64,000 nucleotides of DNA from positions 60,982,948 through 61,046,947 of the forward strand of contig OY754464.1 in assembly GCA_963575645.1 (NCBI GenBank), given 5' to 3'. Positions within the stretch are counted from its first letter, which is position 1, and the number at the start of each line of letters is the position of its first letter. Made by a program: the position numbers and the translations under genes. Positions 43,606 to 54,186 of the stretch are shown in pieces. This stretch comes from Xanthostigma xanthostigma. Lineage: Eukaryota; Arthropoda; Insecta; Raphidioptera; Raphidiidae. The notes beneath the pieces are model-generated. The model saw only the letters and a list, made by a program, of their open reading frames with translations. It did not search any database and was not told the DNA's origin.

Positions 43606-43941
43606 CATGAACCTTCGTCTAGGTTTGGATAAGAGGTTATTTACTGTATTATAAGGTGACGTCGTATCATATAGTACACATGCAATATATAGAACGTGTA
43701 ACAGGTACCACCTGTCTATTTATTTTACTGTAATGTTGATTTTACTACCAACATAAAACTCACATGGATGGAAAATAAAGCTTTTATGTTTGACTTTTTC
43801 ATGAACGTGTCTACATCTCATGATGTAATGTTATGTTGTTTTATTTTACTACGTGAATTCCGTCGAATGCATTTTTATGCAATAAAATGGTAGCAAATGA
43901 AATTTAATTTTCGCACTTACGTATCGTTCAACTTTATGTAG
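43606..43941. other. no gene seen
   Basis: Nothing recognised. Confidence 0.3.
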
Positions 43942-45119
43942 GGCTAAAGGTACCCATTCACGCACAGTCGGCCGGCAGTCTCAGGACTGTACGATCTAAA
44001 CTGAAGATCTGAACTGTCGTGCGCCATACACGATTCAGTTTATCAAACGATGAGATCTTCAGTTCTTGGACTGACAGTTTTTGGACTGCCGGCGATCGCA
44101 AATTTCACCATTCACGTACATATCTGACAAGAGTTCCCGGACGTTCACAGTGGCGAAAACATGTTGAATAACAACGCTAGAAACCAACAATTAGCCGCAG
44201 TTCTTGTAATTCTTTTATTACAAGAAAGAAAAAAAAGAACAATAATTTGAATAAGCTTTACTTTTAATTTTCCTATTTGCTTTTATAGGCAATGTGGCTC
44301 TATTATATGAACTTAACTTTGTTTTTGGGCAAAATAAAAAAATTACCTCTCAATACACCCCTTAAAACAACATTTTTTTACTTAATTTCAATATTAATAT
44401 CAATTCAATATCTGTACCAAATTATATACGCCCTTCAGTATGTAAATCAATTTTAGTAAACTAGTGTTTTCAAAAAAATTGTAAGTCCGGTTCTGTCGGG
44501 CCGATTTTATTAAAATTTTAGCAGCACATTTTAATAATTACTAAAGGGTTAAATTTAAAATTTGAAACGATTCCGAGATTTTTTCGGTATTTTTGGACCT
44601 GAAAACTTTTTTCAACCCATAAATACCACCCTTAACATGCCCCGATTAGGCACATTTTAAATAGACTTCGTGCGGTGATAGATTCCCATATGTGGATCAA
44701 ATTACGTTTAAATCGATTAACTCTATACCTACTTATATATATAGACTTTTCCAAAAATGCTGCCAAACTCCTTAGGAGGCTATGAAACGCCGAGAAATTT
44801 TTGTCCGACCCCCAGGTCCCGCCATAAGTGCCTTATGGCAAATACACTAATAAATTCCGTTATAAATGAAGTTTTGCTGCTTGGATCTGCCGCATGTTCA
44901 AAACTGACGATCTATGAAATTTTCAAACTAGTTTGAAGTTTGAGACTGAAGGATCGGACTGCAGTCCGCGCACCATACACGTCAGTTTCACGTTGTTCTA
45001 AACAGACTGCAGGCGTAGACCTGCCGGCAAACTGTGAGTGTATTGTGAAACTTTAACTGCAGATCAAATCTGCAGTTCCGAACTGCCGGCCGACTGTGCG
45101 TGAATGGGTACCTTTAGCC
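43942..45119. mobile_element. TIR transposon (1.18 kb) with GGCTAAAGGTACCCATTCAC ends
   Basis: The termini GGCTAAAGGTACCCATTCAC-GCACAGTCGGCCGGCAG are perfectly inverted over about 37 bp (43942-43978 and 45083-45119). Further in, both sides contain CACCATACACG-type, GCAGTC, AACTGAAGATCTGAACTG and GATCTGCAGTTC-like words as imperfect inverted subrepeats. The centre is AT-rich and includes a fragment shared with 16376-16470. No transposase and no clear target duplication, so superfamily is open. Confidence 0.8.
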
Positions 45120-45129
45120 GCCTTAGCTT

Positions 45130-45370
45130 CCTGGAATCGATCTTTTGATGTGAAACATCTAATGGCGCTTAAGGTTGGGAGGAAAACCGTGCAATTGAGA
45201 CATGTTGCGTTTCATCTGCGCTCGCTGTGTGTATGCGTTGGACAGCTGTGTGTTAGTGTGTGTGTTGTAGTGGCGAACATGGCGTTTGTTGATAGTTTAA
45301 TTTAGTTACTCGAATTTCGTTAGATGACCAGGGCGAAATTTAGTTACTAGAATTTTGCTTTTTGTATTAC
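45130..45370 (+). repeat. dispersed repeat fragment (partner at 31600-31870)
   Basis: Shares GTGAAACATCTAATGGCG, TGTGTGTATGCGTTGGA, AACATGGCGTTTGTTGA and GGCGAAATTTAGTTACTAG with the 31.6-kb copy. The open frame at 45096-45305 runs across the junction with the transposon and is not a gene. Confidence 0.6.
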
Positions 45371-45547
45371 TCTTTTACGACGGCTTACATTTTTTTTTTA
45401 TTTACTGAACTGATGCTTGGTTTCAGAATGCAATGTCAGGAAATCTGTTTTGACGAAGACTTTCGATTGGGATCATATTGTGTCACAGTTTTTATTTACG
45501 TAGGAACAGTGTAATTGTTAGTAGAAGTTTTGTTCCAAAATATGTAT
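45371..45547. other. no gene seen
   Basis: Weakly similar to 150-230. Nothing else. Confidence 0.3.
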
Positions 45548-45754
45548 TGAAGGAGATTTATTTGGTTGAGGAACAATTGAAAATAAGCTTTACCAGTGTA
45601 TCGCTTGTGGCCAACGTTTCGAAAAATATAATTTACCATCTTAACTTGCATTGAGGCCCTGATGATGAAAATATATTTTTCGAAACGTTGGCCACAGGCG
45701 ATACACTGGTAAAGCTTATTTTCAATTGTTCCTCAACCAAATAAATCTTCTTCA
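45548..45754. mobile_element. hairpin MITE with GAAACGTTGGCCAC
   Basis: Arms of about 75-95 nt: GAGATTTATTTGGTTGAGGA, ACAATTGAAAATAAGCTTTA-CCAGTGTATCGC and GTGGCCAACGTTTCGAAAAA, with complements from 45676 to 45754. The central phrase is GAGGCCCTGATGATGAAAAT. A partial copy is at 40519-40615. Confidence 0.85.
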
Positions 45755-46733
45755 GAACAGTGTAATGTTCTTGTCAAACTCTTCCTTGTGTAGAACATTA
45801 GATTGTGTTCACAGAAAAACAAATGATCGATCCACATAGAATAGGATCGCTTTTCATGCTATAGTTTCATTATAATGCGTGGAATATTCTTATACGAAGA
45901 ATAAGTAATAATGATTATAATAATATTGTAACAAAACTGTAATAGAATTAATTCGTGACTCAAAGGGTTAAAGCAAATTCTCTGTAAGGGACTTTTTTCT
46001 TGCAACGATCACTGTAAAATATGTTTATATATTATGTAATCCCATAGCGCTTTCAATGCTGCTGTTTCATATGTCGCGTGTTCTTGAGAAAAATAATAAA
46101 TTGATAACATTTCCTTTGACATTTATAAAGTCCTTTTTCATTTTCTCAAAACATATCATTCTACCTATACACGCGAGTGTCCCACAAGTAACTTCGAGTT
46201 TTGAAGGCATAGTGAAATTCCAAATTGAAGAAGCTTTTGTCATTTTCGTCTCCGTCAATCTACCAGTATTTTTGTTTAGTTGAGAATGACTGCATCAATT
46301 CCGATAAAATTATTGTTAGACAAGTATTCAAAGAGTGATTGATCATTTTCGAAATACCCCCATAACATCCTTAAATCGCAATAATTCCTTGGTATCAGAA
46401 TGTAGTGCATAATTTTCCAATCAAAGCTTTGCGAACAATCTACAAGTTCCGACAGACCTTGGGGCCATTGCGGTGCCGTCGCTTTGCCTAACCTCAAACC
46501 CCCGTTCAGAATATCGAGCAGAGTGTTTCTTGACATTTAGAACGTTAATCATTATACTGTTATAAAGTCCTGGCCTCCAGGTAATGGGTCTCCCTTTATA
46601 TCCTATACGTACTGTCTTTGATCTCGGCCAACTCAAAGTAACGGAAATAGACACAGAAATTATAGCTTTACTTCATACAGCCTATATTTTGTTAAAGGCA
46701 GGTATAGGTACCTGGTACATATTTATGTGTTTA
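45755..46733. other. no gene seen
   Basis: Less AT-rich than average. Frames of 60-90 codons exist on both strands at 46056-46654, but they overlap, contradict one another and show no domain. No splice-bounded exon recognised. Confidence 0.3.
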
Positions 46734-46821
46734 ATAGTATATGGCACCACAAGGGCAGAAAGTTTGAGATTCTTGCATTGCAGTTCAAGGCTCTCAAACT
46801 TTCTGCCAGTGTGGAGTATAC
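46734..46821. repeat. 88-nt hairpin with perfect 16-bp inner stem
   Basis: GGCAGAAAGTTTGAGA (46755) pairs perfectly with TCTCAAACTTTCTGCC (46795), with a ~22-nt loop. The stem extends outward with bulges through CCACA/TGTGG to AGTATA/TATACT. Size and shape would suit a miRNA precursor, but a very small MITE is equally possible. Confidence 0.5.
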
Positions 46822-46963
46822 TATTTTTCTTCATACCTCGGTCGAAAGTACGCTTATTAACCTACATTAATTAATTAATTACTTATTAATTACATAAAAA
46901 CACAGAAAAATTCCAAGCAAGCAGCTTTAAGCTGAATGACTGCAGATGTTCGCGACTATTAGC

Positions 46964-47208
46964 TAAAATGTAATAGGGTTGGGAATCGACATCTACACAA
47001 CAGTTGATAGATTATTTTTTCTGTAATGCCGTTCGAAAGTACGTACTTCCCGCATCAGTGCGTGTAATCACACCAATGCGTAAATGTTAGATTTTCTGCT
47101 TTAAAATTGTTGCCGGAAGTACGTACTTTTGACCGTTATAATATGAAGAAAAAAATAATCAACTGTTGTTTATAGATGTCGTTTCCATAGCAACTCTATT
47201 ACATTTTG
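46964..47208. mobile_element. MITE with ~55-bp inverted ends
   Basis: AAAATGTAATAGGGTTG, CGACATCTA-ACAACAGTTGAT and GAAAGTACGTACTTCCCG on the left face CGGAAGTACGTACTTTTGAC, ATCAACTGTTG, TAGATGTCG and CAACTCTATTACATTTT on the right. AAGTACGTACTT is itself a 12-bp palindrome present on each side. Confidence 0.85.
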
Positions 47209-47649
47209 GTGTGATTTCCCGACAAAAAAAACCAACCGAGAAACTCAGCTCTACTGTAACATTTCTTCTTATGTCGTCCCCTCATCAACCAATACCTGCA
47301 CTATCTGACGGTTCTACCATAACTTTTCGGTCGTAAACATGTAGATATGACAAATGTCAGATTTTCGTGTTTGCCTTGTCGCATCATTGCCTGAAACTTA
47401 TTTATTTTATAGTTAACGATTCTGCGCACATTCAACTGACCTTCTTAAATTATTGATTCAATTTTAATGTCTGTATTATATGATTATAAACATTTTCAAG
47501 GTATAAGTATAATTCTATAAAAAGAATGGACTAAAAAGTATCGCACCTGACTGATGATATATTTAATTTTAAAAAACAACAAAAATGCACTCTTTATTTA
47601 ATACCTATGTTTTAGATACAAAAAATCACAACTTACATAAAAAATCTGG
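47209..47649. other. no gene seen
   Basis: No supported feature. Confidence 0.3.
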
Positions 47650-48026
47650 AATTTCGTTTTCTTAAAGGTTTATTGAAATTTTTTTATATAGTGTGACGTT
47701 TTCGTTTCCAAGATTTGTTATAAAGCTCTTGCAAATCGTGAGAAGATAATTAATTGAGGTAAACAAATTTATTGTTTCGCAACCTTTCGTCCATTCTTTG
47801 AACTTTATCAAGCTCTAGAAAAAAATTCCAACCAATTGGGCGACGGAACCATTCCAAAAATAATGATATTTGATATAATAGAGAGAATAAAATTTCTGAT
47901 ATCGCGTGAAGTGACGCAGGTAACGGCTAGTATAAATATGATATTTGCTATTCATTGCCATAGTTACTTAGGTACATAATATGCTCCACGTCATGTAAAA
48001 ATTAATCAAAGCATGCTTAACTAATG

Positions 48027-48571
48027 TATGTCTGATAGAATAGAATAGAATAGAATAGAAATTTTATTCACCATAACGTCAAACATAGTTTGAATATGAC
48101 AAGTCAATATACATACAAAAGTACAAGATTTAAAGCAGAATTAGAATAGAAATAAAAACGTACCATAAATACAACTTATGAGTTATAAAAATCGTCTAGG
48201 GAATAAAAACATTGCTCAATTAAAAATTTTTTTAAAATACGCTTGAAGCTGTTAAAGTCGTTGATGCGCCGGATTGATTCAGGTAATTTATTATAAATAG
48301 CACTGCCAGCACACACAGGACTTTTTTTATAAAAACTGAGCCGGTAATTGCCTATATAAACATTTTTGTTTTGACGCGTATTATAATCATGTACTTCATT
48401 ATTATGAATAAAGGAAGCAATATTCTGTTTCACATATTTAGCCATTTCCAAAATATAGATGCAAGGAAATGTAAGAATTTTGAATTTAATAAAGTAGGGA
48501 CGACAGGATACCCTAAACCAAGTTTTAAAATTTGTCTCAGTATACGCTTCTGAAGAATAAAAATTCTTTTC
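48027..48571 (-). mobile_element. 5'-truncated non-LTR retrotransposon (CR1/Jockey-like), minus strand
   Basis: Absent from the 59.8-60.4 kb copy, where AAGCATGCTTAACTAG runs on to the CAGCTG segment without it. On the minus strand it ends in GAATAAAATTTCTATTC plus (TTCTA)n at 48028-48062, a simple-repeat tail typical of such LINEs. Only the C-terminal coding end is kept. Confidence 0.75.
48176..48500 (-). pseudogene. C-terminus of a LINE reverse transcriptase polyprotein
   Basis: The minus frame reads (upstream) YFIKFKILTFPCIYILEMAK, then YVKQNIASFIHNNEVHDYNT, RQNKNVYIGNYRLSFYKKSP, VCAGSAIYNKLPESIRRIN and FNSFKRILKKFLIEQCFYSL to a stop at 48176. The H-x-YNTR motif, the SP-x2-G-x3-YNKLP block and the F-K-x-LK-FL ending are typical of the segment after the RT domain in insect CR1/Jockey-type LINEs. 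No RT palm (YADD) or endonuclease is present because of 5' truncation. The frame is intact for at least 108 codons, so insertion is fairly recent relative to the host repeat. An ATG-started small ORF here would be misleading, since this is read-through from lost upstream coding. Confidence 0.75.
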
Positions 48572-49195
48572 TACAAAACAAAAGAACAGCTGTTTTTTTT
48601 ATTTTCAAAACATTTGCGAAACTATAAAGTTTAGAAAAACAATTTTAACGAAACTTTTTTAAAAATATTAATAATAATAATAAGTCGTTATGAAAAGTAT
48701 ACCATCATTATCTCACCGTTATAGTATATATCTCTTCTGCGCATGCGCCGATTTTCCCCAAAAACAATAGAGCTCTTCATATTTGCATACCACACATGCT
48801 CCCTAAATTTAGTTTCAATCCGTTCATCCATTTGACCTGTATCGTGCTCACAGACCAACAGACAAATAAACAGACGCTCAGAATTTTTCCAAAAATATGT
48901 TTCTAATTTTTGGGGGACTTCAAAACGAAAATTTATTGTAAAATTTTGAAAAGTAAAATTTGACAAAATTAGTACCCCCTACTTGTGGGTTGGATTGGTA
49001 GGGTAGATGAACTTTTATCTGTAATTTCGTTTTTTTTTTAAATTTATTGAAATTGTTTTATATAGTGGGGCGTTTTTGTGTCCTAGATTTGTTATAAAGG
49101 TCTTGAAAATCGTGAGAAGACAATTTAAACAATTTAATTGATTAGAAACCTTTCGTCCATTATTTGAACTTTATCAAGCTCTCGCTAGAAAAAAA

Positions 49196-50028
49196 AATAC
49201 ATAGATTATGGAGCTTGCTACAGTCCGAATATTATGGACGAAACGTGGAGAATCAAATAATTTGTTTGTCTTTATTGTTCAACCTACGACTTTCATGAAT
49301 TATTTTTTTTGATATTTTGCATGATTCCTAATGAAAAAACGGGTTTCACTCTGCACTATACTTAGTTAACAAATCTGTATAAATATGCTTGGTCAGTCTG
49401 TTTCTATATCAAAGAAAGATAGAGATACTTTATATAAAAACGACGGATTGAGATATCGCACTAGTATGGGATTGGTCTGCTTTGCACTAGAGTGAGAGAT
49501 GGAGAAATGAACAAATTTCTATATCCCAACCTTTTAAAGGAAAATGACGAACATAGATTGTGTTCCATTACTTATTAGAGTCCCAAACTAAACAAAAAAA
49601 AAATACTTGTGGCACTCGGGGACTGCCGCGGTAAAGTTATTGCATATTCTTTTTAGGTCTTTAAGTTTTTCTTCTCTATAAAACGAAAATAGCTAGGTAT
49701 AAATAGTGTAATTACACACCAAAACAATTATTCAAAAAATTTGAACAAAAAGAACGATATTAAGAGTTTGATCATAGAATTTCGCGCGATGTACATTTAT
49801 ATAGATATAATATCGAAGAATCTCGCTAGAGATTCTTTTCTGTGCTAAATGCCAACGAATCTCTAGCGTATTCTTATACATTGATTTTGCCTTTGTCCCA
49901 TATAACGCCGTGTATATGAAGCAAGTTTCCAAGTTTTATAGTTCTGTGACCACGTGACTTTCATAGGACCGATTTTTCGTATCACCCATATATACTTCTG
50001 TACCATAATAACAGCTTATACTGTGTGA
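49196..50028. other. no gene seen
   Basis: AT-rich. GAATCTCGCTAGAGATTC (49816-49833) is an 18-bp palindrome, and CGAATCTCTAGCGTATTCTT follows 40 bp on. Nothing coding. Confidence 0.35.
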
Positions 50029-50590
50029 GTGCCCGTGGACGAGCGGGTTACGACGTAGGCTAGTAATAACTAATAATAGGGTCTTGAGTTCGATTCCCGC
50101 CAGCATCATTGAAAAATTTTTTTTTTCAATTTTAAATTTTTTTATGTTTTTAATTGTTTTTTTTTATTTTTAATTTATTTTCTCAATTTTTTTCTCATAT
50201 ATTTTAATTTCTTTTTTAATTTTTAATTTTTTTTATTTTCTTTTTTTTTGAAAAATTCACTCGTCAAATCTTTTATTAAAAAATAACAAAATATATGATT
50301 GAAGTTAGATTTAAATAAATTAATTTATTAAAAAACATATTTATCATAAAAAGTGCAACAAAAATTAAAAAGTGAAAAGATTACGAAGTGAAACTTCTTT
50401 TTTTAATGCAAAATAAGTATTTTACAATATGAAAAAAATTTGTATTTTTAATGGTGGGCCTTGTTCATTGATTTTTTTTTCATGCCTTCAAAATGTGCCT
50501 TCATGGAATCTTCAAGAATATCCATATTTCAAATGAATATAAATAAAAAAAAAAAACTAAAAAAAAAATATATATACGCGTCGACTTGAG
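50029..50590 (+). mobile_element. SINE with tRNA-like (Leu/Ser-type) head and T/A-rich body
   Basis: GCCCGTGGACGAGCGGGTTA-CGACG (A box and D arm) and GGGTCTTGAGTTCGATTCCC-GCC (T arm, B box) form a tRNA-like head at 50031-50103. A low-complexity T-rich stretch then precedes AAAAAGTGAAAAGATTACGA-AGTGAAACTTC. The GAAGTGAAACTTCTTT phrase recurs at 58265 beside another tRNA-like head. The boundary at the 3' end is uncertain. Confidence 0.55.
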
Positions 50591-51081
50591 AACCTCCTCC
50601 GTTCTTGTTTTTCGTCGGTTAATAAAAAAGAATCATGTATCACAGAGCATAGACTTGTTATAGCTCATTTTTATTTTTAATAGACTTCACATGGATTGTT
50701 TACAAATTGAATGTCATGGTATTCGCATGGAGGTGTGATGAGCCGATTGCACCGCGGCAGCACTGGACTACGCGGCAAAATATAAATGCACTTTTGTAGT
50801 AAAAATCAAAAGTCGATTATTGCAATTTCTATAACCGACTTTTGATTGTTACTTCTTATTTAACAAAATACATGAGAGACGCGCTCGAAACCACAGTTGC
50901 ATGGAGTAAGAATCGTGTTGTTTTTTACAATACATATTCTAATTTCGGAGATTCATTGCATTTAAATACAACAATATGAACACTTTTATTGCATTTAAAT
51001 ACAACAATATAAAAAATGCACATATGTTTATTTTGGAGGAAAAATAAAAATAATGTCTCACACTTTGGAAAAAGACGTGAA
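50591..51081. other. no gene seen
   Basis: Holds ACCTCCTCCGTTCTTG...GTCGGTTAATAAAAAAG near 50590-50632, a fragment of the ACCGACTTC repeat; a short hairpin at 50803-50850 (AATCAAAAGTCGATTAT / complement); and a 40-bp direct repeat of TTGCATTTAAATACAACAAT at 50956 and 50990. No gene. Confidence 0.4.
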
Positions 51082-51635
51082 ATCTTAAAAAAAAACTTCG
51101 GAGAAGTAAAAACTTCGTTCTGTGCTAAATTCAAAAACTTGAGGCGACTGAATCTTAAGATTATAACTTAAAAAAAAAGAATTTCGAGGCAGACAAGAAA
51201 TTGAAATCAAGCTCGAAATTCTGTGCGTAAGACGTCGAAAAAAAATGAATTTCGAGGCAGACAAGGAATTGAAATCCAACCTTGAAATTCTGTGCTTATA
51301 AAAGCTACAAGAGCAACAGCAAAAAAAAGTGCACAGACGGCGTTTTTTTAGTGATAACTAAAGGAGTTATGCGAACACCGTCTTTGCATTTTTTTTGCTG
51401 TTGCTCTTGTAGCTTTTATAAGCACAGAATTTCAAGGTTGGATTTCAATTCCTTGTCTGCCTCGAAATTCATTTTTTTTCGACGTCTTACGCACAGAATT
51501 TCGAGCTTGATTTCAATTTCTTGTCTGCCTCGAAATTCTTTTTTTTTAAGTTATAATCTTAAGATTCAGTCGCCTCAAGTTTTTGAATTTAGCACAGAAC
51601 GAAGTTTTTACTTCTCCGAAGTTTTTTTTTAAGAT
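51082..51635. repeat. 554-bp palindrome with ~260-bp arms
   Basis: Left arm (ATCTTAAAAAAAAACTTCGG ... GAGCAACAGCAAAAAAAA) and right arm (complement) are nearly identical and flank about 30 bp (GTGATAACTAAAGGAGTTAT). Each arm also holds two tandem copies of a 70-bp unit with GAATTTCGAGGCAGACAAG. The 116-codon frame is arm sequence. Confidence 0.9.
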
Positions 51636-52358
51636 CATATATACTTTCTCTGCACATAACCTAAATAATTTAGGTTATTTTTATAGCAGTATTATATATA
51701 AATTCATTTATACACAAATAAAGATAGAATCAGTTATGAGCAGTTATGGAGTTACGAGCACACAAACACCGTGCCGAAGTCTGCCGAACTGAAACGACGT
51801 TAGACGATGCACGGCTGTCAACGCCGCACCGCTGTGCCGGTCGGAGTGGGGGGTGTTAGGTTTTTTCGTTACGGAATTTCTTGATTCGGTCGCCGCGCTC
51901 AAAGCCCGCGATAGAAGCTATGCAATAGCTTAAAAAAAATGTTAGTTCTTTTTTCTTCTTTAAATCCTGATTTTCCCAGGTTGTTGTGATACGACGCACA
52001 GTTTAAACAATGTTACAAATTTTCAGTAGAATAGATACGGTTGACATCTGTACACATTGGTTTGCATTCAGGAATGCAGTTCCATTGTGGAATGCTCACT
52101 GTATGAACGAGCAATTCAATCTAAATTCACATTACAACCTACGACCAACTCTTTTTCTTTTTCACACCTTCTCTATTTCCCGCTTTTTCGATTATAATAT
52201 TCCTTTAATATACTGGATGGAATGCAACCTCATAAAGATGGAAAATTGGATATTTTTCATATCGCGCTTTTTCTTCTTTAAAAAAAAAACGACAACTATG
52301 TGGTTTATTTAGGCCTAGTATAAACCTCCATTTCCCGGTTTTTCAATTGTATTATACT
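51636..52358. other. no gene; GC-rich repeat fragment at 51760-51930
   Basis: GCACGGCTGTCAACGCCGCA, TTTTTTCGTTACGGAATTTC-TTGATTCGG and AAAGCCCGCGATAGAAG look like a known-type insect repeat (recognised by appearance). The frame at 52010-52312 has no domain. Confidence 0.4.
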
Positions 52359-52395
52359 AGCGACCCGATCTCGTTTCGCCCGGGACTAAAAATTT
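52359..52395 (-). mobile_element. Helitron 3' terminus, minus strand
   Basis: CTAGCGACCCGATCTCGTTT-CGCCCGGG: on the minus strand a CCCGGGCGAAACG-type hairpin, then CTAG and T. The 5' end was not located. Confidence 0.55.
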
Positions 52396-52699
52396 ATAAT
52401 CTTCTGTTTTTACTGGACACGGAAAAATACACGCGAGGAACTTTGCTTCATATATGTAGCCATTTGAATGAATCCTGAGCTCCGGAGCGAATAGATATAG
52501 CCCTAAATCTTCCCCAAGATATAACATTTTTTAGAGCCACCAACTATCAGGGTGTTCTGGGCCAATTACAAATTCATATTTTTAATTTATTATTGTCTCG
52601 AGAGTCAGATGAGAACCTGGGATCTAAAGGTTTGTAATAAACGAGTCAAATGCCCTAAAAGCAACAGCACTTCACAAATAACAATAATAATAATTTGTC
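52396..52699. other. no gene seen
   Basis: May be the body of the Helitron ending at 52359. Nothing coding. Confidence 0.3.
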
Positions 52700-52943
52700 G
52701 AACGTCAATAATCCGCCTGGGCAAATGGCGGCCCGCAGCACAATTTTGTCCGGCCCGCGAAGCATTTTATAAATTTTAGAAAAATAGTAAAGAAATAGCA
52801 AGGGCCAGAACAGCTTTTTTTTTAATCTCCAAATGCGGAAATAGAATGTGAGGACCTTTTTTTTTGCTCTGCAAATTTTTGGCCCGCGGTCACATTTTCA
52901 TCAGCTATGTGGCCCGTTGATCAAAAGATTTGCCCACCCCTGG
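52700..52943. mobile_element. hAT-type MITE
   Basis: Left CTGGGCAAATGGCGGCCCGC and right GCCCACCCCTG (complement CAGGGGTGGGCAAATC) are hAT-style ends. GGCCCGC words recur. Flanks GTCAATAA and GTCTATAT agree at only 6 of 8 bases, so the target duplication is decayed or wrong. Confidence 0.6.
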
Positions 52944-53164
52944 TCTATATTATTATATAACTAGATAAAATTTGTATGTTTATTTGTTTGTATGTGTGAG
53001 CTAATTTCTGAAATTAATGAAGCGATTATTAAAATTCTTTCACTAATAAAAAGCTACATTAAATTCGAATAATATAGGCTATATTTTGTTTTGAAAAAAA
53101 AAATTCCAAATAAACTGGTTAAATTTGAGTACGTGGTGGAAGTACAGTAATTCCGTGGTGGAAG
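52944..53164. other. Helitron-like fragment; no gene
   Basis: ACTAGATAAAATTTGTATGT-TTATTTGTTTGTATG and TAAAATTCTTTCACTAATAA resemble the 24.5-kb fragment. TATAGGCTATATTTT follows. Confidence 0.35.
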
Positions 53165-53251
53165 TACGGATATTTAAAATCCCATGTACAAAACTGACAA
53201 CTGTTGTCGTTGCCGAGCGGGACGCAGCTCCGCGAGGCAAGACTGTAATAT
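53165..53251 (+). promoter_or_regulatory. candidate core promoter and 5' UTR, severed by the transposon
   Basis: GGATATTTAAAATCCC (53167-53182) offers a TATA-like box. GTTGTCGTTGCCGAGCGGGA-CGCAGCTCCGCGAGGCAAGA follows within 20-70 bp and is unusually GC-rich for the window. Just upstream GTGGTGGAAGTAC is repeated (53133, 53155). If the 3.2-kb element is removed together with one target copy, this segment joins directly to the ATG at 56468. The promoter role is inferred. Confidence 0.4.
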
Positions 53252-54150
53252 AAGGTCTATAAAGTTAGTATATCCACATCAAAAGCCCACGAAGTTAATA
53301 GTACCATAATTTGTTGCTAATTTGTTACCCCAAAACTGATTTTGTTGCTCTGACCGTTTTCGAGAAACAATGGATACGGTAGCGTTATATAAAGATGGCA
53401 TAGCCAGTGGTTGTATCTCTATAAGTAGCTTAGATATACTCATTATGAAAGTACCATAATTTGTTGCTAATTTGTTGCTTTTGAATGGTGTAATCACTTT
53501 CAGGCTAAATGATAAGAGATCGGTAGGATGTAAACCGATCGAAAAAAAATGTTAAAAACAATAAAATTCATAAGGTTAAAGAAAAGCCTATGACACGAAA
53601 CAAACACTTTATTGCCACGTTCCGAGATTAAAAATAAAGAATTATAAAAAAAAAAAACAAATAACTATATATACTTGTATTAGCCAGTACGACTCGAAGC
53701 GACAAATCAACAGCAACAAATTCAGTCTTTGCGCATGATTTTGTTGCTAATTTGTTGCTCTGAGATTATATAAAAATTTATTTTGTTGCTGTGCACAGGA
53801 AACAAATTAACGATGTGTTAAGGCGTGTTTCCACCGGAGGAACATTGAGGAACTTTTGTGTTGCTGTTGCTTGTTCCCGAAAATGTTCCACAAAGTTTCT
53901 AAATGTTTCGGCAACAAATGTCGACTGTTTCTACTTGTCGCCGGTTTCCATTTTGAGCGGTAAACTTCAAAAGAAAATCGGCAACATGGGGAAACAAATG
54001 CGTGTTGCTGCCGCAGTGGAAACGGATGATGCAACTTGGTACGTTGTTGTGTCTAGCGTCTACTCTAGTTGGTATTTCGGTGTGCAGTGAAGTGAAAATA
54101 AATAAACAATTAAATATTTTGTATTTATAAATATTTATTTAAACAATATA

Positions 54151-54186
54151 ATGCCTTTTAAGTGGACGAATGAGTTAGTTGTTGAA
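54151..54186 (+). pseudogene. first ~12 codons of a MADF-type accessory protein
   Basis: ATGCCTTTTAAGTGGACGAA reads MPFKWTNELVVE and then loses similarity at the deletion junction near 54180-54186. W-T-x-E-L-V-x-E is the opening of MADF (Myb/SANT-like) domains. PIF/Harbinger elements normally carry such a DNA-binding protein gene beside the transposase gene. The fragment is too short to be certain, but its place and orientation fit. Confidence 0.5.

Larger units (their letters stand above)
47650..49195 (-). repeat. dispersed repeat block flanked by direct repeats and split by a LINE
   Basis: TTTATTGAAATT, AAGATTTGTTATAAAG-CTTG, AATCGTGAGAAGA and CCTTTCGTCCATT-TTTGAACTTTATCAAGCTC occur at 47665-47820 and again at 49045-49185. 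Between them lie the two halves (47840-48025, 48572-48990) of a repeat found uninterrupted in reverse at 59812-60450. Landmarks are TATCGCGTGA, CATGTAAAAATTAATCAAAG-CATGC, AACAGCTG and CGCCGATTTTCCCC. Confidence 0.7.

Noticed and set aside
45096-45305. 69-codon frame with CVCVGQLCVSVCVV
   Set aside because: Produced by a GTGTGT-rich repeat fragment crossing a transposon boundary.
46056-46654. small gene cluster
   Set aside because: Overlapping frames on both strands in conflict, no recognisable domain.
51085-51632. 116-codon frame as a gene
   Set aside because: Palindrome-arm sequence; the opposite arm gives the same frame in reverse.
53791-54090. 99-codon plus-strand frame
   Set aside because: Runs across the Harbinger terminus from the satellite unit; composition follows the TIR.
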